Source: Rhodocyclaceae bacterium (GTDB lineage Bacteria > Pseudomonadota > Gammaproteobacteria > Burkholderiales > Rhodocyclaceae). From it: a stretch of DNA of 64,000 bases. Under the pieces are notes generated by a model. That model did not search any database, was not told where the DNA came from, and saw only the letters and a program-made list of their open reading frames with translations. Positions 17,749-27,071 of this stretch are shown here, piece by piece. Made by a program: the position numbers and the translations under genes. The DNA lies in the NCBI GenBank assembly GCA_016721505.1, contig JADKHX010000009.1, positions 1 to 64,000 on the forward strand. The letters are read 5' to 3'. Within the stretch, counting starts at the first letter, position 1. Every line of letters starts with the position of its first letter.

Positions 17749-19230
17749 ATGAGTCGTGAATTACTGCTATTAGTTGATGCCCTTGCCCGCGAGAAAAGTG
17801 TTCAGAAGGACATCGTTTTCATCGCCCTTGAAATGGCTTTGGCATCTGCGACCAAAAAACGTGTACACGAAGAAGCCGATGTGCGCGTAGAAATTGATCG
17901 CGAGTCCGGTGAATTTGAGTCCTTCCGGCGCTGGCTGGTGGTGCCCGACGACATGGTCGAGATTCCGGAACAGCAAACAGGAATAACCGCCGCCAGAAAA
18001 CAAATCGAAGACATCGAGCTCGATGACTACATCGAAGAAGGATTAGAGCCGGTAGGTTTTGGCCGTATTGGTGCGCAGGCGGCCAAACAAGTAATCATGC
18101 AACGCATCCGCGATGCCGAGCGTGAGCAGTTGCTCAATGATTTCCTGGAGCGCAAAGATTTTTTGATCTCCGGTACCGTCAAGCGCATGGAGCGTGGCAA
18201 CGCGATTATTGAAGCCGGGCGGATAGAAGCCTTGCTGCCACGCGATCAAATGATTCCAAAGGAAAATCTGCGTCCAGGTGATCGCGTTCGTGCCTGGCTA
18301 CAAAAAGTTGATCGACAAGCCCGCGGCCCGCAGTTGATTTTGTCGCGCACGGCGCCGGGTTTCATCATGAAATTGTTTGAGCTTGAAGTACCTGAAATTG
18401 AAGACGGCTTGCTCGAAATCAAAGCAGCCGCACGTGACCCCGGCATGCGCGCCAAGATTGCCGTGAAATCCAACGATCCCCGTGTCGATCCTATTGGCAC
18501 TTGCGTTGGCATGCGCGGATCGCGCGTTACCGCAGTGACCAACGAGTTGTCCGGCGAGCGAGTCGACATCATTCATTGGGCGGCGGATCCGGCACAATTT
18601 GTGATTGGTGCTCTGGCGCCAGCCGAAGTCCAAAGTATCGTTGTGGATGAAGAACGCCATGCGATGGACGTTGTAGTCGATGAGGCCAACTTGGCCATTG
18701 CGATTGGCCGCGGTGGTCAAAATGTGCGCTTAGCATCAGAACTCACCGGTTGGACTATCAATTTAATGACCGTCGAGCAATCACAAGTCAAATCAGAGTC
18801 CGAACACGCCACCATACGCAGCCTGTTTGTTGAGCGACTCGACGTGGACGAAGAGGTTGCTAATATTTTGATTGAAGAGGGCTTCTCTTCACTCGAAGAA
18901 ATCGCTTACGTTCCGTTGGCTGAAATGCTGGAGATTTCAGCGTTCGACGAAGCGACCGTGAATGAATTGCGTGACCGTGCGCGTAACGTAATTTTGACGG
19001 CGGCAATCTCTGACGAAGAACAGTTGGAAAAAGTATCCGATGATTTGCTCGCCGTAGAAGGTATGGATAAGGCATTAGCAGCCAGCTTAGCTACCCATGC
19101 AATAACCGATCGTGATGGACTTGCTGATCTTGCCGTAGATGAGTTGGTGGAGATGACTGGAATTGATGACGCACGAGCATCGGAAATAATTACAGCAGCA
19201 CGCGCGCATTGGTTTGCCGTAGAAGAATAA
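17749..19230 (+). CDS. nusA: Transcription termination/antitermination factor NusA
   Basis: Binds RNA polymerase and modulates pausing, termination and antitermination. The 493 residues hold the N-terminal polymerase-binding domain (1-130), an S1 domain (SGTVKRMERGNAIIEAGR), and two KH domains with KIAVKSNDPRVDPIGTCVGM and AIAIGRGGQNVRLASELTGW. Two C-terminal acidic repeats end near ASEIITAARAHWF. The ribosome site GCAGGAG lies 8-9 bases before ATG 17749. Fifty-three bases follow rimP and 10 precede infB. Confidence 0.97.
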   Translation: MSRELLLLVDALAREKSVQKDIVFIALEMALASATKKRVHEEADVRVEIDRESGEFESFRRWLVVPDDMVEIPEQQTGITAARKQIEDIELDDYIEEGLEPVGFGRIGAQAAKQVIMQRIRDAEREQLLNDFLERKDFLISGTVKRMERGNAIIEAGRIEALLPRDQMIPKENLRPGDRVRAWLQKVDRQARGPQLILSRTAPGFIMKLFELEVPEIEDGLLEIKAAARDPGMRAKIAVKSNDPRVDPIGTCVGMRGSRVTAVTNELSGERVDIIHWAADPAQFVIGALAPAEVQSIVVDEERHAMDVVVDEANLAIAIGRGGQNVRLASELTGWTINLMTVEQSQVKSESEHATIRSLFVERLDVDEEVANILIEEGFSSLEEIAYVPLAEMLEISAFDEATVNELRDRARNVILTAAISDEEQLEKVSDDLLAVEGMDKALAASLATHAITDRDGLADLAVDELVEMTGIDDARASEIITAARAHWFAVEE

Positions 19231-19240
19231 GGGTGGGTGT

Positions 19241-22003
19241 ATGGATCAAATGACCGTTTCACAATTTGCGACCGAGCTGAAAATGCCGGCCACTGCGCTT
19301 TTGGAGCAGCTCGCCAAAGCCGGTGTGGCAAAAGAGGCAACGGGCGACGCCGTTTCCGAGCAAGATAAATCTAAGCTGCTTGATTATCTGCGTAAGTCGC
19401 ATGGCGAAACTGCGCCCAAGGCAAAAATTACGCTGTTGCGCAAGCAAACCAGCGAAATTCGATCAGCGGATGCCACCGGCAAAGCCCGAACCATCCAAGT
19501 TGAAGTGCGTAAGAAACGCACTTTCGTCAAACGTGATCCGCTGGAATTAGCAGCCGAAGCTGCGGCTGAAGCGCAAGCGGCCAAGCCTGAGGTGGTTGAA
19601 TCTGTCACTGTCGCCGCAGTCGAGGCGATACCTCCAGTGCCAGAGATCGCCGCCGTCGAAACAGTAGCCGTTTATGAACCTGCTGCGCCAGCCGTCGCAG
19701 AGGCAGCGCCAACGATTGATATTGAACCTGAAGTTAGCGTCGAAGCCACCGACACCGTAGCGAAAACTGAAACTGCAAAAGTTGCTTCGTCGCCGAAAAC
19801 ACCTGGCCGCGTTCGTTCAGTAATTACGCCGGATCAGTTAGCGATTAGAGAAGCGGAAGCCAAGCGCTCGGCAAGACTCGCGGCACATCAAGCGGCTGAG
19901 GTGAAAGAAAAGCAAGAACGTGAAGCGAGAGCTCGTGCCGAAACAGAAGCCAAGGCGGCGCAACAGGTCGCGGCAATAGAAGCCGCGGCGGCGACAAAAA
20001 AGGCCAAAGCACCTGCAGCCGGTGTTACTGGCACGATACACAAACCCGCAGGCAAGGCCGACGAAGCAAAAGCCAAAACTGCCAAGAAGGACGCGTGGAA
20101 AGAAGATGCAGCAAAAAAACGCGCCATCAAGACGCGTGGCGACACCGGTCCTGCAGGTTGGCGTGGTGCTAAAGGCGGCGGTCGTCACGGGTCGCGCCAC
20201 GGCGTGACCAGCGAAGCCGCAGCGCCAGCGCAACCGGTCGAGTTCATCGCTAAAGAAATCCATGTGCCGGAAACCATTTCAGTTGCTGACCTCGCTCACA
20301 AGATGGCGGTGAAGGCAACTGAGGTCATTAAGTTGATGATGAAAATGGGGTCTATGGTCACCATTAATCAGGTTATTGACCAGGAAACGGCGATGATTCT
20401 GGTTGAAGAAATGGGTCACAAGGCGGTCGCTGCCAAGCTCGACGATCCTGATGCATTTCTTGACGATGTCGCCGAATCGCATACGGCTGAATTGTTGCCG
20501 CGCGCACCTGTCGTAACGGTGATGGGTCACGTCGATCACGGTAAGACATCTTTGCTTGACAGCATCCGCAAAGCACGTGTTGCACATGGTGAAGCGGGTG
20601 GCATCACGCAGCATATCGGTGCCTATCACGTTGAAACGCAGCGCGGCATGATTACGTTCTTGGACACGCCGGGTCACGAGGCATTTACGGCGATGCGTGC
20701 GCGCGGCGCGAAGGCCACTGACATTGTCATTTTGGTAGTGGCGGCAGACGATGGTGTGATGCCACAGACCAAAGAAGCAATTCACCATGCCAAAGCGGCG
20801 GGTGTTGCACTGGTGGTTGCGGTCAACAAAATCGACAAGCCTGGCGCAAACATTGAGCGCGTAAAACAAGAGCTGATTGCTGAAGGCGTAGTGCCGGAAG
20901 AGTACGGCGGCGATTCACCCTTCGTGCAAGTCTCGGCAAAAACCGGTGAAGGTATTGATGCTTTGCTTGAGCAAGTGTTGCTTCAGGCAGAGGTTCTCGA
21001 ATTGAAAGCGCCGCGCGATTCTGCTGCCAAAGGCTTGGTGATCGAAGCGCGGCTCGATAAAGGTCGTGGTCCTGTCGCGACGATTCTGGTGCAGTCTGGT
21101 ACGCTCAAGCGCGGTGATTCTTTACTCGTCGGTGCTGTGTTTGGCCGCGTGCGTGCAATGCTAGATGAGAACGGAAAATCAGTCGAATCTGCTGGCCCAT
21201 CGATTCCTGTAGAAATTCAAGGCCTGACCGATGTGCCGGCAGCGGGTGATGAAGCGATGGTGTTGGGCGACGAGCGCAGAGTGCGTGAAATCGCGCTTTT
21301 CCGTCAAGGTAAATTCCGCGACGTGAAGTTGGCCAAACAACAAGCCGCTAAACTTGAAGGCATGTTCGATCAAATGACCGAAGGTGAAGTGCAAACTTTG
21401 CCGCTGGTTATCAAGGCTGACGTACAAGGTTCGCAAGAAGCCTTGATGCATTCGCTGACGCGACTTTCAACACCGGAAATCAAGGTTGTGATTGTGCACT
21501 CGGCAGTCGGGGCAATCAGTGAATCTGATGTCAATTTGGCCGCTGCGTCAAAGGCCGTCATCATCGGTTTTAACTCGCGCGCGGATGCAGGCGCACGCAA
21601 GATTGCCGAAACTTTCGGCGTAGATATTCGCTACTACAACATTATTTATGACGCTGTCGATGAAGTACGCGCAGCAATGACCGGAATGCTGGCACCAGAG
21701 CGCCGTGAAGCGGTGATTGGCATGGTTGAAGTGCGACAAGTATTCCGGATTTCCAAAGTCGGTGCGGTGGCAGGTTGTATGGTGACCTCTGGCATCGTGA
21801 AGCGCAACGCATCGGTGAGGGTGATTCGTGACAACATCGCGATTCATACTGGCGAACTCGAATCGCTTAAGCGGTTCAAAGATGATGTCCGTGAAGTTAA
21901 AGAAGGCTTTGAGTGCGGTTTGAATTTGAAGAACTTCAATGACATCAACGAGGGCGATCAACTTGAAGTTTTTGAGATTCAGGAAATTTCACGCACGCTG
22001 TAA
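19241..22003 (+). CDS. infB: Translation initiation factor IF-2
   Basis: The GTPase that brings fMet-tRNA to the 30S subunit. It has 920 residues: an N-terminal IF2-N domain (TVSQFATELKMPATALLEQL), a long Ala/Lys/Glu-rich linker (about 100-330), a second IF2-N element, then the G domain with GHVDHGKTS (near residue 428), DTPGHEAF and NKIDKPGA. Domains C1 and C2 follow, ending near QLEVFEIQEISRTL. The start at 19241 follows GGGTGGG. Confidence 0.98.
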   Translation: MDQMTVSQFATELKMPATALLEQLAKAGVAKEATGDAVSEQDKSKLLDYLRKSHGETAPKAKITLLRKQTSEIRSADATGKARTIQVEVRKKRTFVKRDPLELAAEAAAEAQAAKPEVVESVTVAAVEAIPPVPEIAAVETVAVYEPAAPAVAEAAPTIDIEPEVSVEATDTVAKTETAKVASSPKTPGRVRSVITPDQLAIREAEAKRSARLAAHQAAEVKEKQEREARARAETEAKAAQQVAAIEAAAATKKAKAPAAGVTGTIHKPAGKADEAKAKTAKKDAWKEDAAKKRAIKTRGDTGPAGWRGAKGGGRHGSRHGVTSEAAAPAQPVEFIAKEIHVPETISVADLAHKMAVKATEVIKLMMKMGSMVTINQVIDQETAMILVEEMGHKAVAAKLDDPDAFLDDVAESHTAELLPRAPVVTVMGHVDHGKTSLLDSIRKARVAHGEAGGITQHIGAYHVETQRGMITFLDTPGHEAFTAMRARGAKATDIVILVVAADDGVMPQTKEAIHHAKAAGVALVVAVNKIDKPGANIERVKQELIAEGVVPEEYGGDSPFVQVSAKTGEGIDALLEQVLLQAEVLELKAPRDSAAKGLVIEARLDKGRGPVATILVQSGTLKRGDSLLVGAVFGRVRAMLDENGKSVESAGPSIPVEIQGLTDVPAAGDEAMVLGDERRVREIALFRQGKFRDVKLAKQQAAKLEGMFDQMTEGEVQTLPLVIKADVQGSQEALMHSLTRLSTPEIKVVIVHSAVGAISESDVNLAAASKAVIIGFNSRADAGARKIAETFGVDIRYYNIIYDAVDEVRAAMTGMLAPERREAVIGMVEVRQVFRISKVGAVAGCMVTSGIVKRNASVRVIRDNIAIHTGELESLKRFKDDVREVKEGFECGLNLKNFNDINEGDQLEVFEIQEISRTL

Positions 22004-22040
22004 TTGCGGTCGAACACGGTCGAACTGGGTCTAGATTCGG

Positions 22041-22442
22041 ATGGCAACAAAGCAAGGTTTTGCGCGATCTGATCGCATCTCAGAACAAATCCGCCGCGAG
22101 TTGGCGGATTTGATTCGCTTCGGTCTCAAAGACCCTCGCTTAAGTTCTCATCTGGCACTAGTGACGATTACGGATGTCGAAACAACGCGAGACTATTCCC
22201 ACGCCAAGATTTTTTTCACCTCCTTGTCGCCTAGCGCCGCAAAGGAGGAAATCACCGAAGGGCTCAAACGCTCCGCGGGTTTTTTGCGCCGCGAACTAGG
22301 CAAACGCATTCGTTTGCACAAGATTCCCGAATTGCATTTTGTGTTCGATGCATCAGTTGAATACGGGAGCCGCTTGTCGCGCCTGATTGACGATGCTGTT
22401 GAATCGGATGCTGAGCGGGGCGGTGAGCCGCAGCAAGAGTGA
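22041..22442 (+). CDS. rbfA: Ribosome-binding factor A
   Basis: A 133-residue KH-fold protein needed for 16S rRNA 5'-end maturation and cold adaptation. Family features are RSDRISEQIRRELADLI at the start, VTITDVETTRDYSHAKIFFT in the middle and LGKRIRLHKIPELHFVFDAS near the end. The acidic tail runs into the overlapping truB start (GTGA). Confidence 0.96.
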   Translation: MATKQGFARSDRISEQIRRELADLIRFGLKDPRLSSHLALVTITDVETTRDYSHAKIFFTSLSPSAAKEEITEGLKRSAGFLRRELGKRIRLHKIPELHFVFDASVEYGSRLSRLIDDAVESDAERGGEPQQE

Positions 22443-23398
22443 AGGTCGCTGGTGTAGCTAACGGCGTGAAAAAAATCCGCCGCAAACTCGATGGCGTTTT
22501 GTTACTCGACAAACCCATAGGCATGAGCTCCAACCAAGCATTGCAGGCCGCGCGGCGTATCTTCAACGCGCAAAAAGCCGGGCATACCGGGACACTCGAT
22601 CCATTGGCAACCGGGTTACTGCCCTTGTGTTTTGGTGAAGCGACTAAATTTGCCGGTGAGTTGCTCGATGCCGACAAGACCTATACCGCGACTTTGCAAC
22701 TGGGCATCATGACAGATACCGGCGATGCCGAGGGTCGTGAAATATCGCGGCGAGCGGTGAGTGCAACGCAACAAGAAATCGCTGTCACCGTAGCGCGATT
22801 TCAGGGCGAGATTGAGCAAATTCCACCCATGTATTCGGCGCTCAAACGCGACGGAAAGCCGCTCTATGAGTACGCCCGAGCCGGCATAGAAGTTGAGCGC
22901 GCGCCGCGCAAAATTACTGTTCATAAAATCGAAATGCTGGGATACCTTGACGAACAAGTCAGCATTGAAGTGACTTGCAGCAAGGGCACTTACATTAGAA
23001 CGCTCGCAGCCGACATTGGTGAGCGTTTGGGTTGCGGAGCGCACTTGATTGCGCTGCGTCGTACTGCTACGGGCGGGATGTCAGTCAGCTCGGCGATAAC
23101 TCTCGATGTACTGCAAGCGATGAGCGAAGATGAGCGCAATGCAGCCTTACTTCCGGTAGACGCCTTAATTACCTATTTACCAGCGCTTCAGCTTGATGCT
23201 GAGGCTCGCACTCGCTTGATGCATGGGCAAGCATTTATGATCTCATCAGATCGACGCAACGGCGTGTTACCAGCACCAACTGGCGAGGTAGCAGACTTAC
23301 GTGTCCGTCTGTATGACATCGGCCAGACATTCCTGGGTCTTGGCACGCTCACCGGTGATGGCGGGTGCAAACCTTTGCGACTGGTCGCGAGTAATTGA
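22439..23398 (+). CDS. truB: tRNA pseudouridine-55 synthase
   Basis: Modifies U55 in the T loop of all elongator tRNAs. It has 319 residues from GTG 22439, overlapping rbfA by 4 bp. The catalytic aspartate lies in GHTGTLDPLATGLLPLC and the start block is GVLLLDKPIGMSSNQALQ. Substrate motifs PPMYSALKRDGKPLYEYAR and CSKGTYIRTLAADIGERLGC follow. A repeat copy (23258-23287) encodes NGVLPAPTGEV in the C-terminal PUA-like region just ahead of the VRLYD strand, where family members, as recalled, are some 8-10 residues shorter. Confidence 0.96.
   Translation: MKVAGVANGVKKIRRKLDGVLLLDKPIGMSSNQALQAARRIFNAQKAGHTGTLDPLATGLLPLCFGEATKFAGELLDADKTYTATLQLGIMTDTGDAEGREISRRAVSATQQEIAVTVARFQGEIEQIPPMYSALKRDGKPLYEYARAGIEVERAPRKITVHKIEMLGYLDEQVSIEVTCSKGTYIRTLAADIGERLGCGAHLIALRRTATGGMSVSSAITLDVLQAMSEDERNAALLPVDALITYLPALQLDAEARTRLMHGQAFMISSDRRNGVLPAPTGEVADLRVRLYDIGQTFLGLGTLTGDGGCKPLRLVASN
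23258..23287 (+). repeat. Dispersed 28-bp repeat, copy in truB
   Basis: AACGGCGTGTTACCAGCACC then AACTGGCGAG, a near-consensus copy. In frame it codes NGVLPAPTGE. Confidence 0.93.
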
Positions 23399-23426
23399 TA
23401 CTTAGGGCAAAACATCGACAAACCGC

Positions 23427-23456
23427 TTGATACAACACTGCGAGCGCCGCTATAAT
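23427..23456 (+). promoter_or_regulatory. Promoter of rpsO
   Basis: TTGATA (23427-23432), 18 bp, TATAAT (23451-23456). A near-consensus sigma-70 promoter giving rpsO its own transcript 50 bases before its ATG. Confidence 0.85.
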
Positions 23457-23507
23457 CTCGCGTTCGCTAAAAGACAAACATAACAGTAATCGCAAGGAAC
23501 CTATTTC

Positions 23508-23777
23508 ATGGCAATTTCTACCACCGACAAAGCAAAAATCGTCGCCGACAATCAACGCGCTCAAGGCGACACCGGCTCCCCGGAAGTGCAAGTGGCGCTG
23601 CTCACCGCCCGTATCAATGATTTAACCAGCCATTTCAAAGCCCACACCAAGGATCATCACTCCCGTCGTGGCCTGCTGATGATGGTTAGCCAGCGTCGTA
23701 AATTGCTTGACTATTTCAAGCGCAAAAATGCTGACGGGTACAAAGCGCTGATTGAGCGTCTTGGCCTGCGCAAGTAA
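23508..23777 (+). CDS. rpsO: 30S ribosomal protein S15
   Basis: An 89-residue primary 16S rRNA-binding protein of the 30S platform. It shows GDTGSPEVQVALLTARINDL, the KDHHSRRGLLMMVSQRRKLL block and the ending LIERLGLRK. AAGGAA lies 10-15 bases ahead of the ATG. The gene has its own promoter and a strong terminator behind it, with pnp following, the order found in E. coli. Confidence 0.98.
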   Translation: MAISTTDKAKIVADNQRAQGDTGSPEVQVALLTARINDLTSHFKAHTKDHHSRRGLLMMVSQRRKLLDYFKRKNADGYKALIERLGLRK

Positions 23778-23844
23778 GGGAAATTTGTCGCGTTTGCGTA
23801 TAGCGCAGTCAATGTCTCTGTTGAAATACTCGTTGTAGATAATC

Positions 23845-23887
23845 AAGCCGATGCGGCCATTGTGGCGGCATCGGCTTTAATTTTTTG
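23845..23887 (+). terminator. Terminator between rpsO and pnp
   Basis: AAGCCGATGC (23845-23854) pairs with GCATCGGCTT (23868-23877), with inner GGCC/GGC pairing in the loop, followed by TAATTTTTT. Readthrough would feed pnp, as known for rpsO-pnp elsewhere. Confidence 0.88.
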
Positions 23888-23902
23888 TGAAAAGGAAAAC
23901 CT

Positions 23903-26038
23903 GTGTTTAATCCGACCAAGAAAAGCTTCGCCTATGGCGAACATACCGTCACCTTAGAAACCGGCGAGATTGCTCGCCAAGCTGGTGGTGCAGTCATTGT
24001 CAATATGGGCGACACGGTGGTATTGGCTACCGTCGTTGCAGCGCGTTCGGCCAAAGCGGGACAAGATTTTTTCCCCTTGACCGTTGATTACCAAGAAAAG
24101 TCTTACGCCGCTGGGCGTATTCCTGGAGGCTTTTTCAAGCGTGAAGGCCGTCCTTCGGAAAAGGAAATTCTGACCTGCCGCCTGATCGATCGCCCGATTC
24201 GCCCCTTGTTCCCCGAAGGTTTTTACAACGAAGTGCAAGTGATCTGCACCGTCATGTCATGCAACCCGGAAATCGATCCCGATATCCCCGCGTTGATTGG
24301 CACTTCTGCAGCGTTGGCGATTTCTGGTCTGCCGTTTAATGGCCCGGTCGGTGCTGCTCGCGTTGGTTATATCGATGGCAAATACGTACTCTGCCCGACC
24401 AAGACGCAGCTTGAAGCTACGCAATTGGATTTGGTTGTAGCTGGCACCGAAACCGCGGTGTTGATGGTCGAATCAGAGGCCAAGCAACTGTCCGAAGAGA
24501 TCATGCTCGGCGCTGTGATGTTTGGTCACGAGCAAATGCAAGCGGCGATTAAAGCGATCAATGAAATGGTCGAAGTCGCGGGCAAACCCGAATGGGATTG
24601 GCAAGCACCGGCAAAGGATGAAGCATTGATCGCGCGGGTCAGCGAACTGGCTGAAGCTGAACTTCGAGCGGCCTACAAAATTACGAGCAAACAAGCGCGT
24701 ACTCAAGCGACCCGAGAGCTATTTAAGAAGACCATCGCTGCGCTGACTGAAGGTGTGGAAAATGCGCCGGACTCAAACACCATTGGTAACACCCTGTTTG
24801 ATCTGGAAGCGAAAATCGTCCGCAGCCAAATTCTCAACGGCGAGCCACGCATTGATGGTCGCGACACGCGCACCGTACGCCCTATCGTCGTTCGTAGCGG
24901 TGTGTTGCCACGTACTCATGGGTCGTCATTGTTCACTCGAGGCGAAACGCAAGCACTAGTAGTTGCCACGCTTGGCACAGGTCGCGACGAGCAGATCATC
25001 GATGCGTTGCAGGGTGAATATCGTGAGCGTTTCATGCTTCACTACAACATGCCGCCGTTCGCCACGGGCGAAACTGGCCGCGTTGGAACCCCCAAGCGTC
25101 GTGAAATTGGTCATGGCCGTTTGGCTAAACGTGCGCTAGTCGCCGTGTTGCCATCGGCAGACGAGTTCGGTTATTCGATGCGTGTAGTTTCGGAAATTAC
25201 CGAGTCCAACGGTTCATCATCAATGGCCTCAGTTTGCGGTGGTTCTCTGGCGTTAATGGATGCTGGTGTGCCGCTCAAAGCGCACGTGGCAGGTATTGCG
25301 ATGGGTCTGATCAAAGAAGGCAATCGCTTCGCTGTGCTCACCGATATTTTGGGTGACGAGGATCACCTTGGTGACATGGATTTCAAAGTCGCGGGTACCG
25401 AAGGTGGTATCACCGCGTTGCAAATGGATATCAAGATTCAAGGTATCACCAAAGAAATCATGCAGGTCGCGCTGGCGCAAGCTAAAGACGCCCGTTTGCA
25501 TATTCTTGGCATCATGAACGGCTCTATGGCCGGTGCACGTGAAGAAGTTTCGACCTTTGCACCGCGCATGATACATATCAAGATTAACCCCGAGAAAATC
25601 CGCGATGTCATTGGCAAGGGTGGTGCGGTAATTCGCGCGCTGACCGAAGAAACCGGCTGCGTGATTGATATTGAAGATGACGGCAATATCACCATCTCGT
25701 CAGTCAACGCCGATGCCGCCCAAGTTGCCAAAAAGCGGATCGAAGATATTACTGCCGAAGTTGAAGTTGGTCGTGTCTACGAAGGCACGGTATTGCGTTT
25801 GCTGGATTTCGGTGCGATTGTGAGTTTGTTGCCAGGCAAAGACGGACTACTGCATATTTCGCAAATCGCCAACGAGCGGGTCAATGCTGTGTCCGATCAT
25901 TTGAAAGAAGGGCAGATCGTCAAGGTCAAAGTGATCGAGACCGACGACAAAGGTCGCGTGCGCTTATCAATGAAAGCTGTTGCTGCTGATATCGCGGCTG
26001 CTGCTGCAGCGCCGGCAACGGAAACACCGCAAGCGTAA
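23903..26038 (+). CDS. pnp: Polyribonucleotide nucleotidyltransferase
   Basis: The 3'-5' phosphorolytic RNase and degradosome component, 711 residues. Two RNase PH domains are seen (N-terminal GRIPGGFFKREGRPSEKEIL; second with RSGVLPRTHGSSLFTRGETQ), then a KH domain (PEKIRDVIGKGGAVIRALTE) and an S1 domain (YEGTVLRLLDFGAIVSLLPG). The start is GTG 23903 with AAAAGGAAAA as ribosome site. It ends 16 bases before a bidirectional terminator shared with dksA. Confidence 0.98.
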   Translation: MFNPTKKSFAYGEHTVTLETGEIARQAGGAVIVNMGDTVVLATVVAARSAKAGQDFFPLTVDYQEKSYAAGRIPGGFFKREGRPSEKEILTCRLIDRPIRPLFPEGFYNEVQVICTVMSCNPEIDPDIPALIGTSAALAISGLPFNGPVGAARVGYIDGKYVLCPTKTQLEATQLDLVVAGTETAVLMVESEAKQLSEEIMLGAVMFGHEQMQAAIKAINEMVEVAGKPEWDWQAPAKDEALIARVSELAEAELRAAYKITSKQARTQATRELFKKTIAALTEGVENAPDSNTIGNTLFDLEAKIVRSQILNGEPRIDGRDTRTVRPIVVRSGVLPRTHGSSLFTRGETQALVVATLGTGRDEQIIDALQGEYRERFMLHYNMPPFATGETGRVGTPKRREIGHGRLAKRALVAVLPSADEFGYSMRVVSEITESNGSSSMASVCGGSLALMDAGVPLKAHVAGIAMGLIKEGNRFAVLTDILGDEDHLGDMDFKVAGTEGGITALQMDIKIQGITKEIMQVALAQAKDARLHILGIMNGSMAGAREEVSTFAPRMIHIKINPEKIRDVIGKGGAVIRALTEETGCVIDIEDDGNITISSVNADAAQVAKKRIEDITAEVEVGRVYEGTVLRLLDFGAIVSLLPGKDGLLHISQIANERVNAVSDHLKEGQIVKVKVIETDDKGRVRLSMKAVAADIAAAAAAPATETPQA

Positions 26039-26054
26039 GTCGTGATTGCTGAAT

Positions 26055-26084
26055 AAAAAAAGGACGCCTCGGCGTCCTTTTTTT
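26055..26084. terminator. Bidirectional terminator between pnp and dksA
   Basis: GGACGCC (26062-26068) and GGCGTCC (26071-26077) flanked by seven A on the left and seven T on the right. It serves pnp on the plus and dksA on the minus strand. Confidence 0.95.
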
Positions 26085-26099
26085 ATTGCAAGAAGTGGA

Positions 26100-26528
26100 T
26101 CACTTGCCGATTTGTTTTTCGCGGTGCTCTTCCAAAGTTTTGCAATCAATACACATTGTCGCCGTCGGGCGCGCCTCCATGCGCTTGAGTCCGATCTCTA
26201 CCCCACACGAATCACAAAAGCCATAGTCGCCGCTATCAATACGCGCAATCGACTCATCGACTTTCTTGATCAGTTTTCGCTCGCGGTCGCGATTGCGCAA
26301 CTCAAGCGCGATGTCCGATTCTTGGCTGGCGCGATCATTTGGGTCAGCAAACACGGTCGCTTCGTCCTGCATGGTGTGCACCGTGCGATCAATATCGCCC
26401 ATCATTTCGCGCTTCAAATGTTCTAATACCGCACGAAAATGAGCGTATTGTTTTTTGTTCATGTACTGCTCACCCTTTTTCGCGACATAGGGCGCGAGCT
26501 GTTTTTTCCCCAGCATTTCGTCTGCCAT
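26100..26528 (-). CDS. dksA: RNA polymerase-binding transcription factor DksA
   Basis: Works with ppGpp in the polymerase secondary channel. It has 142 residues. The coiled-coil tip region reads DPNDRASQESDIALELRNRD, with the two tip aspartates kept. The four-cysteine zinc finger is CDSCG plus CIDC. The frame start at 26528 gives an N-terminus (MADEMLGKKQLAPYVAKKGE) typical of longer betaproteobacterial DksA. Shares a terminator with pnp. Confidence 0.96.
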   Translation of the reverse strand: MADEMLGKKQLAPYVAKKGEQYMNKKQYAHFRAVLEHLKREMMGDIDRTVHTMQDEATVFADPNDRASQESDIALELRNRDRERKLIKKVDESIARIDSGDYGFCDSCGVEIGLKRMEARPTATMCIDCKTLEEHREKQIGK

Positions 26529-26646
26529 TTCAGTAAGTCCGTTTTGTGCGAAGGGGGACTTTATAGCGGAAACGACTCCCTACTGCAAGTTGAGTTTTAC
26601 TATTGTTTGTAAGTTGCGCATTAGCAAAGTATTCGCGCAATTCTGT

Positions 26647-26676
26647 TTGACTGCCAAGCCCGGAATTGATTAGAAT
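26647..26676 (+). promoter_or_regulatory. Promoter of tRNA-Pro(TGG)
   Basis: TTGACT (26647-26652), 18 bp, TAGAAT (26671-26676). The tRNA begins 12 bases downstream. Confidence 0.82.
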
Positions 26677-26687
26677 ACGCCTGCGCT

Positions 26688-26764
26688 CGGGGTGTGGCGC
26701 AGCCCGGTAGCGCGCTTGCTTTGGGAGCAAGATGTCGAGAGTTCGAATCCCTCCACCCCGACCA
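26688..26764 (+). tRNA. tRNA-Pro(TGG)
   Basis: The acceptor pairs CGGGGTG with CACCCCG, then A and CCA encoded. The anticodon loop TTTGGGA gives TGG. D arm and T arm (GTTCGAATC) are intact. Confidence 0.95.
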
Positions 26765-26898
26765 AATTCCCATGTTTTATGTAGTATTGTTGGTCGATCT
26801 TTCGCGCTAGAGCCTTGCAAGGTTCTGCGCGATTTTTCTTACCAGAATATGTAATTGCAGCTGCCTGATAGTCCAACTGCTCAGCGTGTTTTCAACAG

Positions 26899-26975
26899 CC
26901 GCCCGTAGCTCATCTGGATAGAGCACCGGCCTTCTAAGCCGGGGGTAACAAGTTCGAGTCTTGTCGGGCGGACCA
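26899..26975 (+). tRNA. tRNA-Arg(TCT)
   Basis: The acceptor pairs CCGCCCG with CGGGCGG, then A and CCA encoded. The anticodon loop CTTCTAA gives TCT. T arm ACAAG/CTTGT with TTCGAGT. Confidence 0.94.
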
Positions 26976-27035
26976 GTCAATTGTGCAACGCCGTGTGACC
27001 GAGGAACCGGCCAGCCCATTGCCAGCGCCAAAGTG

Positions 27036-27059
27036 GGGTAGGCTGGTGCTAGCCTACCC
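27036..27059. terminator. Hairpin between tRNA-Arg and the acyl-CoA dehydrogenase gene
   Basis: GGGTAGGCT (27036-27044) pairs with AGCCTACCC (27051-27059) around GGTGCT. There is no strong T run on either side, so termination is only probable. Degenerate pieces resembling the dispersed repeat lie just before it (about 26986-27030). Confidence 0.5.
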
Positions 27060-27071
27060 GCAACTCTTCTA

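Noticed and set aside
26530..26876. Minus-strand frames with GRGGGIRTLDILLPKQ and VEGFELSTSCSQS
   Set aside because: They are antisense readings of tRNA-Pro(TGG), not genes.
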